NCBI GenBank assembly: GCA_030917225.1
Contig: JAUPVD010000244.1
Span: forward strand, 1 to 5,597
From: Pseudomonadota bacterium
Lineage (GTDB): Bacteria; Pseudomonadota; Gammaproteobacteria; Burkholderiales; Rhodocyclaceae
Length of the DNA: 5,597 nucleotides
Direction of reading: 5' to 3'
Below are positions 1 to 4,607 of this stretch, piece by piece. Within the stretch, counting starts at the first letter, position 1. Each line of letters opens with the position of its first letter. The position numbers and the translations under genes were made by a program. Below the pieces are notes generated by a model. It was not told the DNA's origin. It made no database searches and saw only the letters and a list, made by a program, of their open reading frames with translations.

Positions 1-402
1 CAGCTCGAGCGCATGCGCGTAGGCATCGTCGTAGGAATCGCCGGCGAGCACCACTTCGCCACCGCGATTCTTGACTGCCTGAATCTTGATCTGCGGCGTC
101 GTCGTCGGCATCACGATGACCGCCCGGCAGCCGAGCTTGGCTGCCGATAGCGCCACGCCTTGGGCATGATTGCCAGCAGACGCGCAGATGACGCCCCGCT
201 TCTGCTTCTCCGGCGAAAGCTTGACGATCTTGTTGTAGGCGCCGCGCAGCTTGAAGGAGAACACCGGTTGCATGTCTTCGCGCTTGAGGTAAATGGGGTT
301 GCCGATGCGTGCCGAAAGATTGGGCGCCGGATCGAGCGGCGATTCGATGGCAACGTCGTAAACCTGCGCGTTGAGGATTTTTTCCAGATAATCCGGGTGC
401 AT
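1..402 (-). CDS. ilvA: Threonine ammonia-lyase (biosynthetic threonine dehydratase), N-terminal part, cut by window edge
   Basis: This enzyme uses pyridoxal phosphate (PLP) to deaminate threonine to 2-oxobutanoate, the first step of isoleucine synthesis, in the cytoplasm. The first 134 residues are present; the rest of the catalytic domain and the C-terminal ACT-like regulatory region lie beyond base 1. The N-terminus has the family pattern VYDVAIESPL (residues 14-23). YLKREDMQPVFSFKLRGAY (38-56) contains the PLP-binding lysine, K51, in SFKLRGAY. SAGNHAQGVA (75-84) is the conserved Asn-containing cofactor loop. The ATG at 402 matches the usual start of the family and follows a purine-rich ribosome binding tract. 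The gene diverges from the YqaA-like gene. It is intact within the window and looks like an ordinary housekeeping gene unrelated to the Lap locus. A catabolic threonine or serine dehydratase is less likely given the IlvA-type N-terminus. Confidence 0.94.
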   Translation of the reverse strand, partial: MHPDYLEKILNAQVYDVAIESPLDPAPNLSARIGNPIYLKREDMQPVFSFKLRGAYNKIVKLSPEKQKRGVICASAGNHAQGVALSAAKLGCRAVIVMPTTTPQIKIQAVKNRGGEVVLAGDSYDDAYAHALEL

Positions 403-444
403 GGTGCGCTTCTTCTCTTCTAATGGACCGGGAATTCTAACACC
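403..444. promoter_or_regulatory. Divergent upstream region of ilvA and the YqaA-like gene
   Basis: These 42 bases separate two divergent genes, so promoters for both must lie here or reach into the coding ends. On the minus strand the purine tract GAAGAGAAGAAG (409-420) sits six bases before the ilvA ATG and is its likely ribosome binding site. A TAGAAT sequence on the minus strand (434-439) resembles a -10 box, but I see no good -35 partner. On the plus strand GGGA at 430-433 is the only plausible ribosome binding sequence for the TTG at 445. No attenuator-like hairpin or leader peptide is evident. Confidence 0.35.
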
Positions 445-879
445 TTGGACTGGCTGAACATTTCACTCGGCATTTCGGCCGAGGCCGGGCTGGCCGGGCT
501 TTTCGCCGCCAGCTTCCTGGCCGCGACGCTGTTGCCGGGCGGCTCGGAAGCGCTACTCTTCGCCTTCCTCCGCGCCTACCCGGATCAGTTCTGGGTCGCC
601 TTGCTGCTGGCCACGCTTGGCAACACGCTGGGCGGCATGACCTCCTGGGCCTGCGGTCGCTGGCTGCCGAAATGGCAAGGCATGGCGGCGCTGCCGCAGC
701 TCGAACGGGTTCGCCGTTGGGGCGCACCCGTGCTGTTGCTGTCGTGGGTGCCACTGATCGGTGATGCGCTGTGCGTAGCCGCCGGCTGGTTGCGCTTGTA
801 TTGGCTGCCCTGCGCCCTGTTCATGGCATTGGGCAAGTTTGCGCGTTACTGGCTGGTCGCCCACGGCGCCAGCCTGTGA
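445..879 (+). CDS. yqaA: YqaA family inner-membrane protein (DedA/SNARE-associated related)
   Basis: This is a 144-residue multi-pass inner-membrane protein whose biochemical role is not established; it is related to the DedA superfamily of membrane proteins. It matches Escherichia coli YqaA (as I recall it, about 142 residues) at several points: ASFLAATLLPGGSE (22-35), the GNTLGGMTSWACGR stretch (59-72), LLLSWVPLIGDALCVAAGW (97-115), and LGKFARYW near the C-terminus (129-136). The two Gly/Pro-containing re-entrant-like segments around LLPG and WVPLIGD are typical of the family. The start is a TTG at 445: the in-frame codons upstream reach a TAA at 421 with no ATG or GTG, and the homology begins soon after. 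It ends only 7 bases before the stop of the convergent solute-binding-protein gene, so no separate terminator fits between them. The 144-residue length suggests a complete gene. Confidence 0.9.
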   Translation: MDWLNISLGISAEAGLAGLFAASFLAATLLPGGSEALLFAFLRAYPDQFWVALLLATLGNTLGGMTSWACGRWLPKWQGMAALPQLERVRRWGAPVLLLSWVPLIGDALCVAAGWLRLYWLPCALFMALGKFARYWLVAHGASL

Positions 880-886
880 GGCAACG

Positions 887-1882
887 TCAGATGCCGCGGT
901 CGTTCGGTGTCTGGAACAGCTGCTTGAGTTCCGGGCTCAACGGCACATTGAGGTTGATCCCCTTCGGCGGGACCGCCGAGAGAAACCATTTGGCATAGAT
1001 GCGCTCGATCTCGCCGCTCTTCATCAGGCCGACCAGCGTTTCGTCGACCAGCTTCTTGAAGTCGGGATCGCCCCGGCGGAACATCAGCCCATAAGGTTCA
1101 TAACCGAAGCTTTCGTCGACCAGTACCAGCTTGTAGGCCTCTGCCTGCGGCGTTTCCGCCAGCAAGCCATGAAGCAGGATGTCATCAAGGACAAACACGT
1201 CGGCCTTGCCATTGAGAACATCGTTGAAGGCATCGCGGTGGCTGCGCGCCGAGCGGTAATTGACGAAGACGTTGCGCCGGGTCGCCGCAGCTTTCACGTA
1301 AGTGTCAGATGTCGTACCGTCCGTGGTAATGATTGTCTTGCCCTGCAGATCGGCAATCGACTTGATCCCCGAATTCTTGCGCACCAGGCCCTTGATGCCG
1401 GTGACGAAGTAAGTGTTGCTGAAGCTGACATAGCGCGCACGCTGATCGGTATTGGTCGATGAGCCGCAGTAAAGGTCGATGGTGGCGGTCTCGACCATCA
1501 TGATGCGTGTGCTGGAAGAAGCCGGCACGGGCACGACGGGCAGTTCTGGCAGGTTGAGCCGGGCCTTCACTGCATCAGCTATGCGCAGGCACAGCTCCCA
1601 CGAATAGCCATGCACCTTGCCGTCATCGTCCATGTAGGAAAACGGAATCGAGGCATCGCGGTGACCGAGGTAGATGGCGCCGTAATTGCGGATCTTCTCC
1701 AGTGTACTGGCCTGCGGTTTGTAGCTCGGGGGAGGAACGAGGGCCGCCGGAGGTGCTGAAAGGTTGGGTGCCTCTGGTGGCAGGACCGAAGGTGGTGGCG
1801 CGCTCCAGGCGTTGGCGGCCAGCAGCACGGCAGCCAACGCTGACAGCGTTGATATCGGACGTTTAATGTTTTCCAGCTTCAT
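887..1882 (-). CDS. GltI-like periplasmic amino-acid-binding protein (SBP_bac_3 family), orphan of its ABC transporter
   Basis: This is a 331-residue exported solute-binding protein. Residues 1-28 form a Sec signal peptide (basic start, hydrophobic core, WSA before the mature end) without a lipobox cysteine. Residues 29-56 are a Pro/Ala-rich linker, and about 60-331 form the two-lobed binding domain. It resembles E. coli GltI, the glutamate/aspartate-binding protein, along its length: GHRDASIPFSY (73-83), CGSSTNTD (139-146), TDGTTSD (187-193), AKWFLSAVPPKGINLN and a QTPND tail. Residues that hold the ligand carboxylates in GltI-type proteins have equivalents here: R75, S123, R126, S141, T143 and H215. 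An acidic amino acid ligand is therefore plausible but unproven. I chose the ATG at 1882 over an in-frame GTG at 1903 because it gives a clean signal peptide and has a GAGG site 8 bases upstream. It is the second gene of an operon with the TolC-like gene (10-base gap). No permease or ATPase gene lies beside it, which suggests a sensory or accessory role, or use of a transporter encoded elsewhere. Confidence 0.93.
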   Translation of the reverse strand: MKLENIKRPISTLSALAAVLLAANAWSAPPPSVLPPEAPNLSAPPAALVPPPSYKPQASTLEKIRNYGAIYLGHRDASIPFSYMDDDGKVHGYSWELCLRIADAVKARLNLPELPVVPVPASSSTRIMMVETATIDLYCGSSTNTDQRARYVSFSNTYFVTGIKGLVRKNSGIKSIADLQGKTIITTDGTTSDTYVKAAATRRNVFVNYRSARSHRDAFNDVLNGKADVFVLDDILLHGLLAETPQAEAYKLVLVDESFGYEPYGLMFRRGDPDFKKLVDETLVGLMKSGEIERIYAKWFLSAVPPKGINLNVPLSPELKQLFQTPNDRGI

Positions 1883-1890
1883 TCCTGCAA

Positions 1891-1894
1891 CCTC
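1891..1894 (-). promoter_or_regulatory. Ribosome binding site of the solute-binding protein, overlapping the TolC-like stop codon
   Basis: On the minus strand the end of the TolC-like gene reads CAG TGA GG, so GAGG shares bases with the TGA stop (1893-1895). It lies 8 bases before the ATG at 1882. This supports the ATG over the GTG at 1903, which would overlap the upstream gene and has no comparable site. The overlap predicts translational coupling of the two genes. Confidence 0.6.
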
Positions 1895-3794
1895 ACTGAC
1901 CACGCGGACCGACCGTCCGCGCTACTTCGCGTACGATCTTCCACTGGCCGTCGATTTTCTTCCATTCCAGCACCTTGTCACTGGTATCGCGCAGACCTTC
2001 CGCCGTGTAATCCTGGCGGAAGGTAGTTACGGCCACTTCCTTGCCGCGCATGACCACTTCCAGCTTTGAGACGTCGATGCGAATACCGCCCGGGCGCTGC
2101 AGACGCTTGCTGCGGACGGCCTCCCAGTCGGCACGGGAAAGCGCGCCCTCAGGCTTGAACTCAGGCGCGTAGAAGGCAAGGTAAGCGGCAACTTCCTTGG
2201 CGGACCAGGCGGCGGACCAGGCGGCGATGCGTGCCTCAACCTCGGAATCCACAACCACGGCCCCCTCGTCGGCAACCACCGCCGGCGCCTCGACAGCCGC
2301 TGCCGCGGCCAGGCCGGGAACCGTGCCGCCGATCAGCGAGGCATTAGTATTCATCGCTTCCAGCGCACGGTAGTTGAGGCTTTCACGATCGACCGCCGAC
2401 GATGTCAGGGCGATTGGCGGACAGAGCTGATCAAGCTGCGGCTTGGTCATTTCGTCCTCACCCGGGGCACCCTCCGGATCGACCTGCTTCAGACCCAGTT
2501 GCTCAAGCAGACGCCCCATGCCGGCAAAGCTGCGCACATAGGCCAGCGACAAATCGGCATCGGCATTCACCTGAGCCAGCTGGGCGTTGAACAGTTCGTT
2601 CTGGGTATCCAGCAGGTCGAGCAAGGAACGCTGGCCGATGTTGAACTGGTCGCGATACGCGTCTCGCGTTTTCTGGACCAGTCTGACCTGAATGCCGATG
2701 AAGGAAAGCTGGTCGTTCAGGCGGCTGATGTCGTTGTAGGCGATCGACAGCGTCTGGCGCATGTCGCGGCAAGCCTTTTCGCGCTGGTCGAGGGCGATGT
2801 TCTTGCGCTCCGCATACTGGCGGTTGCGATAGACATCGGAAAAGCCGTTGAACAGGTTGTAGGTAACAACGGCCTCGACCACGTTGTTGGTGCGCTCGCC
2901 GGACGTGCCCTGATAGTTGTCGATATTTTCGGTGCGCGCACGCAGCTCCAGCTTGGGCATGAAGGCCGAGCGCCGAGCCGACAGCTCATACTGTGCGGCT
3001 TCGCTGTTCTCGACCGAGGCGCGCAGCGCCGGATTGTGTTTCAAGGCAGTGTCCAGCGCGGTATCCATCGAACCGGGCACGCCCCTCGAAAGCTGCGCCG
3101 GTACGAACGCCACGGCCGGCGGCACCTCGCCGACGATGCGCGTAAAGCGCGCCGTGACATCGTGCAGGTTGGCCATTTCGGTTGTCAGGTTGACGTCGGC
3201 CAGCGCCAGCCGGCTGCCGGCCTGCTCGACGTCAACACGACGACCGACGCCGGATTCGGCCCGGCGCTTCAACTGCTCAAAGGCGATGCGGTGCTGAATG
3301 TAGTTCTGCTCGGCCAGATGCACGCGGTAGCGATAGCGCACGACATCGAGATAGGCACGTGAAGACTCCAGCGCGATGTTCTCGGAGGCATCGAGAAACT
3401 CGAAATAGCGCACCAGCCTGGCACGGCCGGCGCGTTTGACTTCGTTGTAGGTGAGCAAGCCGTCAAACAGCATCTGGTTGAGGCTGAGGGTGTAATTTTT
3501 TCGCGTGTAGTCGTTGTCATTGATGCCGGCGCTCGGCTGGTCGAGCTTTTCCTTGCCCTTGCCACCGGTGGCATCGATACGCGGCAAAAAGCCGCCGCGC
3601 ACGACACCGACTTCTTCGCTGGTTTCCTGGAAGGCATGCCAGCGTGCACGCACCTCCGGGCTGTTGAGCACCGCCTGTTGGGCGACCTCCTTGAGCGTTC
3701 GGTGCGGCAATTTTTTTTCTGTCGCGGCGGCGCCCGTGCCAAATACGCACAGAGCAGCGGCAATCACCGACAGTTCTAGAATTCTTCTTTGCAT
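1893..3794 (-). CDS. TolC-family outer-membrane efflux/type I secretion channel (LapE-like) with C-terminal NTF2-like domain
   Basis: This is a 633-residue protein of the outer-membrane efflux protein family, which forms trimeric outer-membrane barrels with long periplasmic helical tunnels. Residues 1-24 are a signal peptide ending in GAAA. Two outer-membrane-factor repeats follow, about 33-225 and 243-435. Typical elements are LKEVAQQAVLNSPEVRARW (34-52), LPRIDATGG (70-78), LNQMLFDG (105-112), the second-repeat AFMPKLELRAR (277-287), VTYNLFNG (310-317) and FNIGQRSLLDLLDTQNELF (384-402). A low-complexity linker (about 437-515) then leads to an NTF2-like domain (about 517-633). Most TolC homologues are about 420-490 residues, so the extension is real extra sequence. 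Divergence from lapG-lapD suggests it is the secretion and retention pore for a Lap-type adhesin (LapE role); this is inferred from context, and the adhesin and inner-membrane transporter genes are not visible here. It is the first gene of an operon with the GltI-like protein. The ATG at 3794 begins directly at a normal signal peptide. Confidence 0.93.
   Translation of the reverse strand: MQRRILELSVIAAALCVFGTGAAATEKKLPHRTLKEVAQQAVLNSPEVRARWHAFQETSEEVGVVRGGFLPRIDATGGKGKEKLDQPSAGINDNDYTRKNYTLSLNQMLFDGLLTYNEVKRAGRARLVRYFEFLDASENIALESSRAYLDVVRYRYRVHLAEQNYIQHRIAFEQLKRRAESGVGRRVDVEQAGSRLALADVNLTTEMANLHDVTARFTRIVGEVPPAVAFVPAQLSRGVPGSMDTALDTALKHNPALRASVENSEAAQYELSARRSAFMPKLELRARTENIDNYQGTSGERTNNVVEAVVTYNLFNGFSDVYRNRQYAERKNIALDQREKACRDMRQTLSIAYNDISRLNDQLSFIGIQVRLVQKTRDAYRDQFNIGQRSLLDLLDTQNELFNAQLAQVNADADLSLAYVRSFAGMGRLLEQLGLKQVDPEGAPGEDEMTKPQLDQLCPPIALTSSAVDRESLNYRALEAMNTNASLIGGTVPGLAAAAAVEAPAVVADEGAVVVDSEVEARIAAWSAAWSAKEVAAYLAFYAPEFKPEGALSRADWEAVRSKRLQRPGGIRIDVSKLEVVMRGKEVAVTTFRQDYTAEGLRDTSDKVLEWKKIDGQWKIVREVARTVGPRGQ
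1896..2246 (-). other. NTF2/SnoaL-like domain fused to the C-terminus of the TolC-like protein
   Basis: Residues 517-633 of the TolC-like protein have the order of an NTF2-like alpha+beta cone: a helix EARIAAWSAAWSAKEVAAYLAFY (520-542, AW..AW and AYLAFY hallmarks), an APEFKP segment, a RADWEAVRSKRL helix (554-565), then strands ending in WKKIDGQWKIVREV (611-624). Similar domains follow L,D-transpeptidase domains in some cell-wall enzymes such as the Csd6 type, and also occur in DUF4440-like proteins. The C-terminus of TolC proteins faces the periplasm, so this domain would lie near the peptidoglycan or the periplasmic adaptor. A binding role is more likely than catalysis, but I cannot name the ligand. 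Confidence 0.75.
2199..2222. repeat. Two tandem copies of a 12-bp unit (GGCGGACCAGGC)
   Basis: The unit occurs at 2199-2210 and 2211-2222 and is followed by a partial match (GGCG). It is in frame in the NTF2-like domain and encodes the AW-S-A doublet in the first helix. The AW..AW pattern is common in this domain type, so the repeat may be ordinary sequence with matching codons. It could also contract or expand by slippage without breaking the frame. Confidence 0.6.
3711..3718. repeat. Homopolymer run of eight T (A8 on the coding strand) in the TolC-like gene
   Basis: Eight consecutive T bases on the plus strand lie in the coding sequence for Glu26-Lys27-Lys28, just after the signal peptide of the TolC-like protein. 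This is the longest single-base run I noticed in a GC-rich window. As it stands the gene is in frame. Confidence 0.9.
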
Positions 3795-3864
3795 TGATTT
3801 CTCTGAGGGGGCAAACTAGCCATACCAAGCGGCGGATTCTACACCGGGATTTCTCCAAGTTCTC
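3795..3864. promoter_or_regulatory. Divergent intergenic region between the TolC-like gene and lapG
   Basis: These 70 bases must hold the start signals for both the TolC/solute-binding operon (minus) and lapG-lapD (plus). For the minus strand a TAGAAT sequence (3836-3841) is a reasonable -10 box; upstream GAACTT (3857-3862) would be a -35 at a short 15-base spacing. For the plus strand TTGATT (3794-3799) is a -35-like match with only a poor -10 (TAGCCA, 3817-3822) at 17 bases. The 8-base sequence GATTTCTC occurs twice in the same orientation (3796-3803 and 3848-3855). Ribosome binding sites are weak on both sides: AGAGAAA before the TolC-like ATG, and nothing convincing before the lapG GTG. 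No clear palindrome or known operator is visible. Confidence 0.45.
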
Positions 3865-4569
3865 GTGCATAATTTCACGAATATTCCACATTCCGCAACA
3901 AAACGCACGTTCTGGCACACTTTCCGGACGCTGATCGTTGCTGCGTTGATGCCGCTCTGGCTCGGCATCGCCTTTGCTGATCTGAACTTCGCCAGTTTGC
4001 AACAGCAACTGATCGTACGCTTTGGCCCCGCCAGAATCAACCTGCTGCAAGACTGGCAAGCGCAGCTTGAGGCCGTGAAAAAACAGCCCGAATCAGAGAA
4101 ACTCAAGCGTTTTAACGATTTCTTCAACCGCAACATCGTTTTTGATGAAGACCTGACGATCTGGAACCAGACCGACTACTGGGCGACCCCACTGGAAACG
4201 ATCGGCCGCGGGCGAGCCGACTGCGAAGATTTTTCCATTATCAAGTACTACTCCCTGCTGCAGGCCGGCGTGCCGGTCAGCAAGATGCGGCTGATCTACG
4301 TCAAGGCCAGACAAGGCTCCAGCCAGCGGGCGCACATGGTGCTGGCCTACTACGCCAGCCCCTCTGCCGAGCCACTGGTACTCGACAACCTGGACCCGGC
4401 GATCAAACCCGCCTCGAAGCGGCCCGATCTGGTGCCTGTTTTCAGTTTCAACAGTCAGGGGATTTATGCCGGTATCGCCGGCAACGCGGCTGCCTCGACC
4501 GGCGGTACCAGCAAGCTCTCACGCTGGGACGACCTGATGCGTCGCGCACGCGCCGAAGGCTTCAAATGA
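3865..4569 (+). CDS. lapG: LapG-type periplasmic transglutaminase-like cysteine protease (BTLCP family)
   Basis: LapG is a calcium-dependent periplasmic protease that cuts the N-terminal retention domain of large adhesins at a double-alanine site and so releases cells from surfaces; LapD controls it. The 234-residue product has a signal peptide (about 12-38, ending GIAFA) and then the BTLCP domain (about 39-215). The catalytic triad is visible: C120 in RADCEDFS (117-124), H157 in RAHMVLAYY (155-163) and D174 in LVLDNLDP (171-178). The acidic residues D119, E121 and D122 around the cysteine match the calcium-binding site of studied LapG proteins. W100 and Y105 in WNQTDYW are also typical of the family. 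The start is a GTG at 3865: upstream in-frame codons contain no start before a TAG at 3817, and the next in-frame ATG (3949) would cut the signal peptide in half. The gene lies 38 bases before lapD, and the two are probably cotranscribed. All key residues are intact. Confidence 0.95.
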   Translation: MHNFTNIPHSATKRTFWHTFRTLIVAALMPLWLGIAFADLNFASLQQQLIVRFGPARINLLQDWQAQLEAVKKQPESEKLKRFNDFFNRNIVFDEDLTIWNQTDYWATPLETIGRGRADCEDFSIIKYYSLLQAGVPVSKMRLIYVKARQGSSQRAHMVLAYYASPSAEPLVLDNLDPAIKPASKRPDLVPVFSFNSQGIYAGIAGNAAASTGGTSKLSRWDDLMRRARAEGFK

Positions 4570-4593
4570 AGATACTCAATACACTCGTTTTCG

Positions 4594-4600
4594 AAGGGGA
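4594..4600 (+). promoter_or_regulatory. Ribosome binding site of lapD
   Basis: AAGGGGA lies 7 bases before the ATG at 4608, inside the 38-base gap after lapG. It supports ATG 4608 over a second in-frame ATG at 4614. It is the clearest ribosome binding site on the plus strand and much stronger than that of lapG, so LapD may be made in excess of LapG. That ratio would favour sequestration of the protease. Confidence 0.65.
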
Positions 4601-4607
4601 CTGATCC

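Noticed and set aside
871..881. Small hairpin GCCT-GTG-AGGC as a terminator between convergent genes
   Set aside because: The stem is only four pairs and no T-run follows on either strand.
839..1462. Open frame of 207 codons on the plus strand
   Set aside because: It overlaps the end of the YqaA-like gene and is antisense to the GltI-like gene, which has full family similarity. It has no plausible ribosome binding site or domain.
2499..3362. Open frame of 287 codons on the plus strand
   Set aside because: It lies wholly antisense to the TolC-like gene, whose conserved motifs on the minus strand are clear. Its translation shows no recognisable domain; long antisense frames are common in GC-rich genes.
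3773..3784. Overlapping palindromes TTCTAGAA and AGAATTCT region
   Set aside because: They fall in codons 4-8 of the TolC-like signal peptide and are short enough to arise by chance. No matching copy exists in the control region.
3868..3873. CATAAT as a -10 box for lapG
   Set aside because: Transcription would begin inside the coding region, and the next in-frame ATG (3949) would lose half of the signal peptide. No -35 box fits.
3517..4059. Open frame of 180 codons on the minus strand across the divergent region
   Set aside because: It overlaps both the TolC-like gene in another frame and the start of lapG on the other strand, both well supported. Its protein has no recognisable features.
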